Origin: Ambrosia x helenae
Lineage: Eukaryota; Streptophyta; Magnoliopsida; Asterales; Asteraceae
Assembly: GCA_030844895.1 (NCBI GenBank)
Contig: CM061223.1
Coordinates: forward strand, 13,465,994 to 13,529,993
Direction of reading: 5' to 3'
Length of the DNA stretch: 64,000 bases
Every line of letters begins with the position of its first letter. The stretch's first letter is position 1. The position numbers were made by a program, and so were the translations under genes. The notes beneath the pieces were generated by a model that worked only from the letters and a program-made list of their open reading frames with translations, was not told the origin of the DNA and ran no database searches. This document shows, one piece after another, positions 31,037 to 42,560 of this stretch.

Positions 31037-31620
31037 CAATGTTGCAGAAGGCGCTAGGCAGGCGGTCGGGTCCAGCCTAGGGACTAGTCGGGACTAGGCG
31101 GAATTAGGCATTTTGGTATTTTTATACGTATATATATATACATACAAATTTATGTGTTTTTGAAAATATTTTAACATATTATAAAAAGTTTGAGGTTAAA
31201 TTTGATAAAAACCTAAAACATTAAGGATGAAAAATGAAACTCAGTAAAAAAACAAATATAAAATAAGATATCTAACCCTACTTTACTCCATCACACTCTC
31301 TTTCTACCCTAATATTGTCGTCATCCAACATTTGCTCTAATGCTCCATCTACTGATCTCTCTTGGTCTTCCCCATCGTCGCTACATCTGCCATCTCCATT
31401 ACATATCTTCAACTTCAATACATGTAAGTTTATTTATGAACAGATTTTTAAGCATAAAGGTTTGATTTTTTCTCCATGTATAGTAATCGCACGCTTCTCT
31501 CTTTGACCGCCTAGGACCGCCTAATCCCAAAAACGCCTAGAACCCGACATAGGTTCTTATTCCGATATTACCCTCCGACTAGCGCCTAGGCGGCCGCCTA
31601 GGTCGCCTTTTACAACACTG
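31037..31620. mobile_element. hAT-type MITE (584 bp)
   Basis: The ends CAATGTTGCAGAAGGCG and, read inversely, CAGTGTTGTAAAAGGCGAC form terminal inverted repeats. An exact 8-bp TSD is diagnostic of hAT elements. Subterminal CGCCTAGGCG-like words are repeated at both ends. There is no transposase. Confidence 0.88.
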
Positions 31621-31628
31621 CTCACTAT
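31621..31628. repeat. TSD CTCACTAT of hAT MITE, right
   Basis: Matches 31029-31036. Confidence 0.9.
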
Positions 31629-31766
31629 GAACAAATGAACAACATCTGGGTAGATTGAAATTATGAACGAAATTTATACCCATATTCAACATCTTCACCT
31701 ACAGGTCTCAACCCACCACTCAAAGTATCTATTCTAATATTAGACTCATTTGATCCACACATATAA

Positions 31767-32022
31767 GGCTAGGTGGTGCAGAATAAAGCCTTAGGGGCTC
31801 CATTAAGCCACCTCAGCTCCACGTCATAAAGGGGCTTTATTTTTTGCTTCTAATGGCACCCATATCCACTATTTTTTTATTTTTATTAGTTTAACTAAAG
31901 TGGGGCCCACCAAACATGTCCGTTGACGCTCGTTACAGGGTAACGAGCCTTCAATAACACCCGGCGCTATTGTTAAAAAAATTGGTGAGGTGCCATTAAT
32001 AACGCCCCTACACCGTATAGCC
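31767..32022. mobile_element. PIF/Harbinger-type MITE (256 bp)
   Basis: The ends GGCTAGGTGGTGCAG and, inverted, GGCTATACGGTGTAGGGG are flanked by the 3-bp TSD TAA (31764-31766 and 32023-32025). Size, TIR and TAA duplication fit Tourist-like MITEs. Confidence 0.8.
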
Positions 32023-32360
32023 TAATAACTATTTGATTGACTAATTTTCAATTTGTAGGGTGTGAGCCTGTTTGATTTAGATGGAATGGTTATGCATAGA
32101 AGAGGACAAGAAATCAAAATTGATCCTAATGATTGCTTACAAACAACTTAAGTTCATATAATTATAACTTTCTTTTGCTTTTCATGTTTTTTTTTTGTTG
32201 ATACATGTTTGATGTGATGTTGGTGTTTTTGGTGTTTTTAGTTTAAAGCTACTACATGCAACAAACATCCATGTGAATTTGATTACTTAAGATTCAATTC
32301 ATAAATCAACTTGTGCATACTACAATATTGATACATTGTTTTCTTCTTACGTTTATATCA

Positions 32361-32377
32361 ACCGTGTAACACACGGT
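32361..32377 (+). other. Helitron 1 3' hairpin
   Basis: A 7-bp stem ACCGTGT/ACACGGT with a 3-nt loop, 8 bp before the CTAG terminus at 32386-32389, as expected for a Helitron termination signal. Confidence 0.85.
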
Positions 32378-32442
32378 TCTCTAACCTAGTAAAATATAAA
32401 GCGTCCACATATTTGGATACCCCAAAAAAACAAGTTGACACC

Positions 32443-33110
32443 CTAAGTATGGGTTCAAGCCCAGTATCAAACCCAATATGAGCATGTTATATGCCAAGTA
32501 TTGGCCTATACGAGGCATACCAAGGTTTTTTTCTTTTTCTTTTAAATCTTTTATAAATTATTAAAAATATTAAACTAACTTCAAAAAATCTAAAAAAATC
32601 ACAAAAAATTAGCTTATTTATCTCAATGCTATTTAATAAAAAATTTCAGTTTTTATTACCGATACGAGGCGTGTTCGGGTTTTTGTTTTGTTTAGCTTTT
32701 TTTGTTAGGTTTTGAAGATGTTTGCTTTGTTGAGTTTGATCCGTTTATCCGAAAAGTGTTTTATTTCCTAAATCGATTGATCGGTGAATTTCGGTGTTTT
32801 CGAAATGTGTTTTATTTCCTAAATCGATTGATCGGTTTGTTTATTTTGTTTAGCTTGTTTTGTTAGGTTTAGCTAAACAAAACAAAAGGCCAAACACGCC
32901 TCATATTGGTAACAAAAACTGAATTTTTTTTTATCAAATTTTATTGAGATGAATAAAACTATTTTTTTTAGATTTTTTTAAAGTTAATTTAGTATTTTTA
33001 ATTATTTATAAAAAAAAAAACAAAACCTTTGTATGCCCCGTATACCCCAATACAAAGGCATATAACAGGCCTTGTATTGGGGTTGATACTAGGCTTGAAC
33101 CCAATACTAG
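32443..33110. repeat. Large foldback (inverted repeat), ~250-bp arms
   Basis: The left arm (about 32443-32695) is the inverse complement of the right arm (about 32872-33110). For example, 'gggttcaagcccagtatca' at the left pairs with 'tgatactaggcttgaaccc' at the right, and 'gtttttgttttgtttagc' pairs with 'gctaaacaaaacaaaa'. A ~175-bp loop contains a duplicated 'tttatttcctaaatcgattg'. Arms carry CTATACGAGGCATA words. A transcript would fold into a long hairpin. No TSD was identified. Confidence 0.8.
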
Positions 33111-33503
33111 ACCCCAATATGCCTCGTATTGGGCTATACGAGGCATATCAGGACCTATATCAGCCCCAATACGAGGGTCAGATCTGGCATATGAACAACA
33201 CAAACACACACACTCAAACACACTCTGTGGTGGATCTACAGGGCATTAAGGTATGTTTTCACACATACTAGGTTAGATTGGTTGATTGAATGGGTTAGGA
33301 ACTTGAATTTGGGGCTGATTTGGGGCTTTTGATCTGGGTTTGTTTTTGAAGGATGAATGAATATTATGCCTTATATTATACGAGGCATATTCATTCATAG
33401 TTTTTTTTTTATTAATCTTTACATTAATAATACCAATAATAACTAATATGCAGATTTTTTTATTAATTTTTTTTTAAAATAACATTTTTTTAAATAACCC
33501 AGT
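33111..33503. other. Spacer with CGAGGCATA words
   Basis: It contains the inverted pair cctcgtat-tgggct-atacgagg at 33122-33143 and another 'tatacgaggcatat' near 33376. No gene was recognised. Confidence 0.5.
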
Positions 33504-33649
33504 ATGACGGCGAGCCGGAGTTTGACGGGGATGAGGTGGGGGGAGCGGGACCACCACCACTGGTTGACCCACTTCTGGGTCACCCGTACTTGGAGTTTCC
33601 TCCCGACAGCTTGGCATTGCACCGTTGTTGGAAGCTTAGGAGGATGCAT

Positions 33650-33690
<41 letters not shown>

Positions 33691-34016
33691 TATTAGTTAT
33701 TATTATTATGTATTATTATTATTTGTTATTATTATTGTTGTTATTACCATCATGCAGGTCGTTGCTCATAAATCCGTTTGTTATGCTGCGTTGGATGAGT
33801 TTGGTGAGCTGGCCCGTGCACGTGATATCATCGGTGTTGATGCGCCTTGGAGTCATCTTTTTAGAGTGCGCATACTCCGACGTTTCGGTGCTGACCGTGG
33901 AGTTTCTGTCTTCCTTTGCTTTCACCCCACATGGTGACTCGTATGTACATTCCATGAGTTTGTGTCCAATGCAAGGATCCTCGAATGCGGTATGCGCGTT
34001 AAATTTCATTAAGTAA
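33504..34016 (+). pseudogene. Athila ORF-1-like remnant
   Basis: Pieces of a coding sequence lie in two plus-strand frames. An acidic/Gly-Pro-rich part at about 33500-33650 is followed by a TAT/ATT microsatellite that is bounded by GT and AG and could be an intron. Then comes 'YAALDEFGELARARDIIGV', changing frame near 33865 to '...LTVEFLSSFAFTPHGD'. The motif of a Leu-rich helix followed by LTVEFLSSF resembles the ATHILA ORF-1 family. Frame changes show it is dead. Low-complexity Tyr strings in the translated frames are microsatellite, not protein. Confidence 0.45.
33650..33746. repeat. (TAT)n microsatellite
   Basis: Long imperfect ATT/TAT trinucleotide run, with GTT variants toward the end. 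Confidence 0.95.
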
Positions 34017-34063
34017 AACATTCTTTCTTTGACATTAAACTTGGTGTTGAGGTCCACCAAGGG

Positions 34064-34171
34064 TCTTCGAATTGCTCCAACGTAACTTGCACCGGCTTGA
34101 GATATGAGTTTGATTAGCTTAAATCTCTCTGATCCATGGTATCCACTAACCGTAGCGACAACGAGATCCAT
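34064..34171 (-). pseudogene. BRCT-domain gene scrap (first exon-like)
   Basis: From an ATG at 34171 the minus strand encodes about 33 residues containing 'ATVSGYHGSERFKLIKL' and 'GASYVGA'. This is how I remember the first BRCT repeat of a plant BRCT-domain DNA-repair protein family beginning. After about 34070 the similarity stops and the frame runs antisense through the Athila remnant. It is too short to be functional; it is probably a gene fragment moved by a transposon. Identification from memory of the family, moderate to low. Confidence 0.4.
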
Positions 34172-35665
34172 AATTCGAACAAGGAGATAAACGGCTGCTC
34201 AGATATGGATCTACGGTTGGACCGGCGCTAACGGAGTTCGTATGTCGTAAATGTCACTTGACACAGGATGTCACTCCGACCACAATAATATTTATCACCA
34301 ATAATGAACGGCGAACTAGAAATTCTTCTTCCATCATCGGTAAACCGATTAATAAACGAGATATCCGACCAGAAGGTTCTTCCACATCCAGACATCGCTG
34401 CCCGTAGATCTCCTTCGAAGATCATTGAAGAGTCTGCTATTGACGTATTGAGACGAGTCAGTTCAACTTCTAAAAGTATATATAATATAAGTAGTTACAT
34501 TGTTTGGATGGTTAATAAGTACGGATCATCGGTTGCTTGTTCTAACGGTCAAGCGAAGAGTGTTCGTTCATCGCCGCATTATCTGTTGTCTTCATCTTCG
34601 TCTTCTTCTTCTTCGGTCTGTTCAAGTCCTCAGAGTACGTTTTTAATCGCTCTATATGAAATCTTTGTCATGATTAAGTGTTTGATGTACTTTTTGGGGG
34701 GATTTGGTATTTTACGAAAGTTACTTAAACAGAGAGGATTCGTGTTTTGGTATTTTTAATTATTTAGAAACAATAACATTGTAAGAAAAAAAAATCTCCT
34801 CGTATTGCCCTCGTAAAAATACTTCTCGTATTGCCTAATATTTGGAATATCAGACCCACATACTTGACCAAACCCTAAGTTTGGAAATTAAAAAGTAAAC
34901 CCTGTATGCCTCATATTGGTCTATATGACGCGTATGGGTACGAGGTTGCAGACTGACATTCTCTTAAAGTCAGTGTACAGCTTTTTATCTTAAATATGTT
35001 TCGTATAGACCTATACTAGGCACACTCAGGATGTCTAAATAGATAGAGCCAATATAAAATCAAACCTTTGAATACATCTTTAATGATCGTGTGGATATTT
35101 AGGGGAGACATAATTGTACAATGTTAGGAGGTATTTCATGATCCTATATCTAGAATGATCCTATATCTAGAAAAGAGACTATTAATAGATGCATTCAACA
35201 AGCCATATAAATGCATAATAAATGAAAACCCTCGAACATAAAATTTGAAAGAACATTGATTTTTTTAATGGCCAACAAATCAATCTCGAGCATTCTCGAA
35301 ATAGATTCAGTACTACACCCAACGTTGTGTTTTGAGTAAAGCGTTCAAAAATAAAAACACAACTGCTCATAATACTTCCTTAACTTGCAACAATAAACCA
35401 TAACATATGCAATAATTACCCATCAAACATTACCACTTGAATTGTTTGTCCATTTTTTTTATAAAAATTTGTAATTCAAAGTTGTTGTTACCGGTAAACA
35501 TGCTCGGGCAATGTTATAGGGATCAAAGAACATCGCCAAAATCAACATATCAACAACATTACTCAAATCGATTCATTAAAAATAGAAAAAAAAAAGAATC
35601 TTGCACAACTTTCACCCTATTTGACCTATTTGGAAAGATAACATTACTCATAACAACCCAATAAA
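34172..35665. other. No clear gene; scattered CGTATTG/CGAGGCATA words
   Basis: A plus-strand frame at 34304-34759 encodes a Ser-rich string without a recognised domain, and minus 34425-34228 is similar in quality; I call neither. Words such as 'cctcgtattgcc' (about 34799, 34827) and 'gcctcatattgg' (34908) echo those of the foldback at 32443. Confidence 0.4.
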
Positions 35666-36520
35666 TAGGGTTGTAAACGAACCAAACGAACACGAACAAG
35701 GTCTTGTTCGTGTTCGTTTGTTAAGCAAATAATGTGTTCACGAATTCATGAACACTTATCAAACGAGTTTTTCTGTTCATGTTTGTTTGTTAAAGAAAAA
35801 ACTTGTTCACGAACTGTTCATGAACACTTACCAAACAAGATTTTCTATTCATGTGCGTTTCTTAAGGAAATGAACACGTTTGTTTTCGTTTGTGCTTGTT
35901 TGTGAAATTTAGGTGTCGGACAAAAGTGAAGGCAAACAAACACAAATTAATGCAAAGGAACACAAACAAGCACACATGAACAAAGCCGTAGTCAAACTAA
36001 CGCATATTAAATTTCGAATAAAATCAACATTTTTATCACAAACATTGTCACCAAAATATACTAATCCAACTACCTAAACATACTTGACATAATCTTGATC
36101 ACATAATTACCATAACATAGTATCTCATAAAAACTCAAAATTATCATATTTTACTTGAAATTTTCATTTAATCCACCCAGAATATTAGTTGATCAAAATA
36201 GGTGAAGTAATATTAATGTGTGATACACCAATATACATTAAATAATCTACCAATGGGAAATTTAAAATACCTAAATTAAAAATAAAAACTTAAAAACCCT
36301 AATGAATTATCGAACACAAACAAAAATAAACGAACATGTTACCAAACGTTCATGAACATGAATGAACGACGACGACCTCTGTTCATGTTCGTTTGTTTAA
36401 CTAAACAAACATAATTTCTTGTTTGTGTTAGTTCATTTATTAAACAAACAAACACAAACAAACTTCCCGCTGAACAGTTCACGAATTGTTCGTTGAACGT
36501 TTGGTTCGTTTACAGCCCTA
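35666..36520. mobile_element. hAT-like MITE (855 bp)
   Basis: The ends TAGGGTTGTAAACGAACC and, inverted, TAGGGCTGTAAACGAACC are terminal repeats. The flanks ccaataaa and ccaataat match at 7 of 8 bases, fitting a hAT-type 8-bp TSD. Subterminal zones are full of TTCGTTTGTT and CACGAAC words in both orientations. No transposase. Confidence 0.75.
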
Positions 36521-37801
36521 CCAATAATTCAAAAAACACTTTTGAGTTACTTTTACTCTATTTTACACATTTGAAAAGATAAACACTACCCATAGCGACC
36601 CTATAGATGAATATTACCCAAGTTGATCCATCTATAAGTGAAAGAAACATTACCCAAATCGACCTGTTAGAAAAACACTTTCTGTGACTTTTACCCAATA
36701 ATGCCCGAGTTCAAAAGTCAAAAATCAAAATATGTAAATTGGACATTCTTATGAGACTAAGACCTATTATAAAATATGGAAATTATGTGGTTAAATTGAT
36801 ATGTAGTATATGCTTATGAGTCTTGACATTTGACTTTTAAAAACCTGTGCTGAGTCGACAATATGGGGCGAGAGTATAATTCAAACTTTGAAACAATAAA
36901 AATCATATATAAGTTGTATATATAGTAAAATTACTCTCGCGATGTCGTGGTGTTATTTTTCAAATTGCGTTCATTTTGGACTTGTGAACTGTTTTATGGT
37001 TCTCATGAATATATTACAAAAGATGAGTCAAAACCTATTCAAACTTAGTTCAGTTATGTTGCAACCTAACTTGTTGAAGAACCCTTTCCTTGGTGGCCAA
37101 ATACTATTAACTTTGCACCAAGAGAGTAGTATAGAAAACTATTATATGAGGCTCAGATATGTAAATAATGCAGAAAAGATGAATCTAGCATGACCGCAAA
37201 TCGATCTGTTGCAATGTGAGAGTCAGTTGATACTCGCATATAGATATAGCCATACAGATTGCCCCGCTAAGAACCAAAGAATATATCTTTCACTCCAATT
37301 CACCCGGACAGATTTAAAATTCATCTTCATAGCCTCTCAAGTTGAAACATGACAAATGGTACGTATGTGTTGCATCGAAAGTTGTAAAAAGCGTACACTG
37401 GCATTTTTTTCCAAAAAAAATAAATCATAACTTTGTAGAAGGAAAATAAAGTTCCATTCATATATAAATACAATTGAATCCATTGATAAAAGTTCAAATT
37501 TTACAAACACTTAAACACACAAATAAGCATCAAATTAACACACACGCACAAATACAATGGGTAGAGAAAGTAGCAAAATTATACCAAGAAAATGTCTAGA
37601 AGGAACAGTGTAATAGAGAACTCGCAACACACCTGCTACATATAAAAGAAAAGCTTATTAATAGCGGACTCGCAACACACCGGCTCTAGTGGTATACACC
37701 GCTTGATCACTTACCTCAAGGCCCTAGAGCAGCAAATATAATAGAGACAAAATTAGAAAGGGAAACACGCAACTAAAGACTCATGCTAAAAAAACAATTA
37801 C
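36521..37801. other. No recognised gene
   Basis: AT-rich DNA. A plus frame at 36942-37193 has no domain. 'ctcgcaacacaccggctc' and a near copy occur around 37620 and 37670. Confidence 0.45.
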
Positions 37802-38336
37802 CTAGCGCCCGCTAAAGTCAATGGAAAACAAAAGATGATTTGTCTTGAAGTAATCAACGCGGGCATCATAAGCATCTGCTATTAATTTAGTATCAATATG
37901 CTTGCGTTCAAGAAACACTTTCACCTGCAATTTAAACTTCAGACTTTTACAAATTTTCTTAGAAAATACTTTATAATAACTCATTTACATATTCTTTAAA
38001 AAGATCAAAGGAAGACTTTCAACACATGTGTACCAGAAGTTAACATTAATAAAAATCTTATCACCTTTCCATCATAGATGTGACAGTGGTCGTTAAACAG
38101 ATTGATAATATCTGGTAAAAGAAAAATATATTAAATAAGTAAAATTACATATATGAAGCCCTAAATGTTTTGGAATAACAATAATGCCAACCATCAATCA
38201 TGTATTCTAAAAATTTTAACAAACAGTAAGAGCTAACATTCTGCCTAGTCAAGACTCAAAAAAGAGCCTACCTGGATTTAAATAAGACGCTAAAATAATT
38301 GACTGTCGATAATACCGAGATTGTCCATCAAGATAC
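37802..38336 (-). pseudogene. UTP25: UTP25 (U3 snoRNA-associated protein 25) gene fragment
   Basis: Three minus-strand exons can be read. Exon a (38336-38272) encodes 'YLDGQSRYYRQSIILASYLNP'-type sequence. Exon b (38111-38065) gives 'DIINLFNDHCHIYDGK'. Exon c (37924-37802) runs to 'DAYDARVDYF' and ends at a stop. Introns have AG acceptors and GT donors, and the split codon between a and b (G|AT) joins in phase. The order YYRQ..., I-N-x-x-F-N-x-x-C, then D-A-R-x-x-(Y/F)-F matches the C-terminal part of UTP25, a DEAD-helicase-like nucleolar protein needed for 18S rRNA processing. Upstream helicase-like exons and the C-terminal end are not found, so this is a fragment. The exact exon c end is uncertain. 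Confidence 0.55.
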
Positions 38337-39462
38337 CTATGCACTGAGATGGTTAAGAAAAGCTGCCAAAAAGAAACTACAAATCCAATATTGTGTTATG
38401 ACATATCCATATTTAAGCTATTAAAGTTGGATAGCATATACACGATAAACTATATTTCTCTAAAGAAAAGGAAAAAACAATAGACAGAGGTATACCATAC
38501 TCATGTGTTCCAACTAGCTAGTTGAGTATACTTTTTTAAGAGTGTCTTTCAAGACAACCTAGCATAGAGGTGCACAGATTGGATTCAAACCCCAAGCCGG
38601 TTTGGGTTGATCAACGAAAAGTGAAAACCAGGTTGCGTATAGCAAGCATTTTAATGCAAATAATATTGCAGTATAAAGTTGATTACCATCCTAAGTGCGA
38701 TCCACTTGTTAAAGAACCATACAAAAGAACTAAAACATACGATAAAATGTATACAAACCTTTATTAACTCCACAATTGTTACAGTCTTGTTAATCGCTCC
38801 ACCCATAGCTTTAAACACGATCTATGACTATGATGGGTATTTTCCTACAACGTTATTTATCCTTATCAATTTTAGATGCTGATAGGTTTACGGAGAAAAC
38901 CTACAAACTCCCAAGAACACAAGAGAAGAATAGAAACAATTTAGTACTAATTTAATTCATGCTTAACACAAAATAAAAAGACCATGGCATGTTATATAGC
39001 CTTACAAATACCATAACGACCAACTAAACATGATAAGTAATGGCCCACTACTTACTAATTAACTTACTACTCAGAAATGTGCAACATATAATAATAAAAA
39101 GGAAATTAATGTAACTAGAATTATAAATAGAAGACATAAACGTGGGAGCATGCATGGCTATCAGTCGTGACTTGGATCGTGGAGTGTAGGTACATATCAG
39201 ATGCCTTATGTCAAATCAGAGTAGAACCTTACAAGTGTATACTAAACCGTCGAAGAAATTGAGGCAACATCCACTCTCAAAGGCATATGCTTTTCTTGCT
39301 ATCGCAATCAAAGGAGAATCTACATTATCACATGGTATAGGTATAGTTGTAGCCAATTTAGGATATCGACTGGCTCAATCGAGTCCATATATGTCAAAAA
39401 TATACAAAAAAAGAACTGACTAACTGACTGAATTGAAGGACAATGATATGTGCATCCCTAAC
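38337..39462. other. No recognised gene
   Basis: Sequence to the right of the UTP25 exons, where upstream exons would be expected. I could not recognise any. Short open frames at 38570-38882 and 39208-39423 lack domains. Confidence 0.45.
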
Positions 39463-40171
39463 TGTTGGGAATCATGGTATCTAATACATAGCGGAAGCGG
39501 TTTATATTTATTAATAAATTGATTATATACAATATATAATATTATCCTATTTATATGTGTATATATATATATATATATATAATTTTATTAATCCGATTAA
39601 TAAAATATTCCTAATCAGGATCTCAGTTAAACGCATATAAACAAATAAATAAGAAACAACCATAGAGGGTTTAGTAATCAACCTTTGACGACTACACCGG
39701 TATTGTAACACGCGGGTTACAACGAATCCTCGCTATTAGGAAGTTCACACCCGAGCACCGGCCAACTGAGAGCAACATTTTGCAAGAGGGAGGCGGCGAT
39801 GGTGGTGGTTTGCGGCGGACAAAGGGGCAGCGGCTCCTATGTGGTGGCCGCAAATCTTAAGAGGGAGGCAAGGGGATTAGTTGTTTTGATTAGGGTTGTG
39901 CCTCTAGGGTTTACTCCTTAACCCTCCTTTTATAAAACAACAACTTACACTAAGCCCCCTTGTTAAATATCATAATATTCCTTAATAATAATCTAATTAA
40001 TATTAAGTCCCTCGAGTTCAAAACTATTATTATTTCATAAATAATAATCCATCTACTCATGAACTTATCTGATTCGTGTACCAACATGTAACTCTTCGGA
40101 TCGTACCGGGTCGGGTTACGTTGACCTCGACTTTTAATTACAACGGTCATACTATATATATATATCCAACA
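39463..40171 (-). repeat. 3' LTR of the copia element (709 bp)
   Basis: TGTTGG...CCAACA ends form a perfect 6-bp inverted repeat. The LTR is adjacent to a typical copia polypurine tract. No second LTR was seen. Confidence 0.85.
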
Positions 40172-40184
40172 ATCTCCCACTTGG
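40172..40184 (-). promoter_or_regulatory. Copia polypurine tract
   Basis: On the minus strand CCAAGTGGGAGAT, directly before the LTR; this is a well-known plant copia PPT form. Confidence 0.85.
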
Positions 40185-41050
40185 ACGATTTTAATTAAAT
40201 GAGTCAACGTGCGCAGATTTGGACGCCTAGCTGCATCGCATTGCACCCAAACCAGTATGACACTTTACAGTCGTCAACTAGTTCTTTGAGTTCAAGTAAC
40301 GCTTTACTTAACCAAATACTATAGCCCTAATAATTCTATTAATAAGTCCCTTCTATATAGACATCCGTTGATCATAAGACATGGATCATTCATTCTTATA
40401 TAGTGATCAATCATTCTCTATTCTCATCTCTAATTCAAAGTGGTCTAACGAACTACCTTAGTCCGAGCATGGCCACGCGTTTATACCAGTTTGAATTAAC
40501 GAGGGCGCCAAAATGTCTAGACTTCTAATCCTATAGAAGTACAGAATTCCATCAGCGTCATACAACTCCCACTTAACTTTGGATTTCTCCCAACGCTACC
40601 CGTATTACTACCCATGTTTCAAGACAGTGTTAGATAACATCAAAGATAGTCCTTAATCAATGTAGTTTAATATGTGCCTTAGGAAAAAGGACATATTGAA
40701 CATATCAATATCATAACATCTCATGACGCATATCCATGGAGATCGTTTTGAAGCGAGTTACATCCAATATCATTCCCTAATGATATCTGTGAATTATGAT
40801 TCTCAAACCCTTGAGTTATTCATCTCATGAATATAATCATCTTAATTCACAATAGTCTTACATTCAAATTCATTCCCATGTAATTTGATCGACTACGGAT
40901 ATTTAGAATACTCTTATTCAAGGATTTAAACATACAAATAATGAACACAATTACAAAATATTTAAATTTTCATTAAACCCATTAAATCAAATAAATATTC
41001 AATGTAATTGTTATAGTTCAAAATAAAACACCAATACTAAGTACAGATCA
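40185..41050. other. Noncoding 3' region of the copia element
   Basis: Between the pol end and the polypurine tract. No ORF of note. Confidence 0.6.
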
Positions 41051-41059
41051 TGCCCAATG

Positions 41060-42535
41060 TCTAGCAACTCTAAGCCCTATCTTTCCAGCATGCTCCTCAT
41101 ATTTAACTTGAGGTAAAGGCTTAGTAAAGGGGTCAGCCGGATTTAGATCTGTATGAACTTTGTTTATTACGATGTCTCCACGTGCTATTATCTCTCTAAT
41201 ATAGTGGAATTTCCTAAGTATATGCCTTGTGGTCTCATGTGACCTTGGTTACTTTGCAAGAGCAATGACACTAGTGTTGTCACACAACATTTCGATTAGT
41301 TTCTTTATGCTAGGCATCACATCGAGATCAGTAATGAACTTCTTCATCCAGGCAGCCTCCTTTGCAACATCCGATGCAGCATTGTATTCTGATTCACAGG
41401 TGGATTGAGCAACCACACTTTGCTTAGAGCTCTTCCAAGTAATAGCCCCACCATTCAGAATGAAAACATATCCCGTTTGTGACCTTGAATCATCACGATC
41501 AGTCTGGAAGCTTACATCAGTATAACATTTAATTGACAGCTCCTCATCTAGTCCTCCATATATTAAGAACATGTCCTTAGTCCTTCTCAAGTACTTAAGA
41601 ATGTTCTTCACTGCAGCCCAGTGACTCTCTCCTGGGTTCTGTTGATATCTACTCGTCATGCTAAGAGCATACGAGACATCAGGTCTAGTACATAACATGG
41701 CATACATGATAGAACCAATCGCAGAAGCATATGGAACTCTTTCCATTTTCTTCTTTTCTTCTTCAGTGTTTGCACACTGCTTATGATTTAGAATGGTTCC
41801 ATGTGCCATGGGCAAGAGCCCCCTTTTTGAGTCTTGCATTGAAAAGCGTCATATGATCTTATCAATATATGTACTTTGACTTAAACCCAATAACCGCTTT
41901 GATCTATCTCCATAAATCTTTATTCCCAGAATATAAGCGGCCTCACCAAGATCTTTCATTGCGAAACATTTACCCAACCGGGTCTTAACATCTTTAAGCA
42001 TAGGGATATTGTTTCCAATGATTAGTATGTCATCTATATACAGTATGAGAAAAGTGATATAGCTCCCACTAGATTTCTTATAGACACACGGTTCATCTTC
42101 GTTCTTGATAAAACCAAACTCTTTGATTTTCTGATCAAAACAGAGATTCCAGCTGCGAGATGCTTGCTTTAATCCACAGATGGATTTATTCAGCTTGCAA
42201 ACCTTATTAAAATTATTTGGATCGACAAAACCTACAGGCTTCTGGTAAGTGTCCACTAAGGAACGCGGTCTTAACATCCATTTGCCATATCTCATAGTCA
42301 TAATATGCAGCAATGGCAAGTAGAAGTCTAATAGACTTAAGCATGGCTACTGGCGAGAAAGTTTCCTCATAATCAATTCCTTGAGTCTGAGTAAAACCTT
42401 TCGCTACAAGCCTTGCTTTGTAGGTTTGCACATTACCATCCATGTCAGTCTTCTTCTTGAAGATCCCTAATACTTCTTCGAACACTTGGTGTTTCTGTTG
42501 TTTCTTGAGTCCTCTCAGGCTCAACTTCAACAACC
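41060..42535 (-). pseudogene. Copia pol remnant: reverse transcriptase and RNase H
   Basis: Minus-strand frames 42533-42213, 42319-41849 and 41839-41249 together encode the copia RT and RNase H. RT blocks include KARLVAKGFTQ, 'ETFSPVA', 'QMDVKTAFL', 'GLKQASRSWN' and catalytic 'YIDDILI'. RNase H blocks include 'GSIMYAMLCTRPD', 'SQTGYVF' and 'SKQSVVAQSTCESEY'. Frame changes occur near 42310 and 41845, and a stop near 41249 interrupts the conserved tail, which continues out of frame to about 41060. Integrase and upstream domains are absent, so the element cannot be autonomous. Confidence 0.9.
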
Positions 42536-42560
42536 TAGTCGATTACTTCTGGTTCTGTCT

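Larger units (their letters stand above)
30601..32389 (+). mobile_element. Non-autonomous Helitron 1 (1789 bp)
   Basis: It begins TCTTGTCTTATACATATAA, typical of Helitron 5' ends. It ends with the hairpin ACCGTGT-AAC-ACACGGT (32361-32377) followed 8 bp later by CTAG and a host T. Host bases A (30600) and T (32390) fit insertion into AT without target duplication. No Rep/helicase gene is present. It contains two later MITE insertions (31037-31620 and 31767-32022). Confidence 0.83.
39463..42560 (-). mobile_element. 5'-truncated Ty1/copia retrotransposon
   Basis: On the minus strand: linker and reverse transcriptase (from about 42560), RNase H (to about 41060), noncoding 3' region, polypurine tract (40172-40184) and 3' LTR (39463-40171). 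Gag, protease, integrase and the 5' LTR are missing. The right edge joins a Lys-rich coding fragment near 42560-42590. Confidence 0.88.

Noticed and set aside
31315..31506. Small frame in the hAT MITE
   Set aside because: Inside a MITE with clear TIR and TSD and too short for a transposase.
33650..33760. Poly-Tyr coding sequence
   Set aside because: It is the translated TAT microsatellite.
33719..34064. Continuation of the BRCT-like frame to 33719
   Set aside because: Past about 34070 the frame is antisense to the Athila ORF remnant and the microsatellite; the Asn string is an artefact.
34304..34759. Ser-rich plus-strand frame of about 150 codons
   Set aside because: No recognisable domain, a serine run, and a location in transposon debris; not enough to call a gene.
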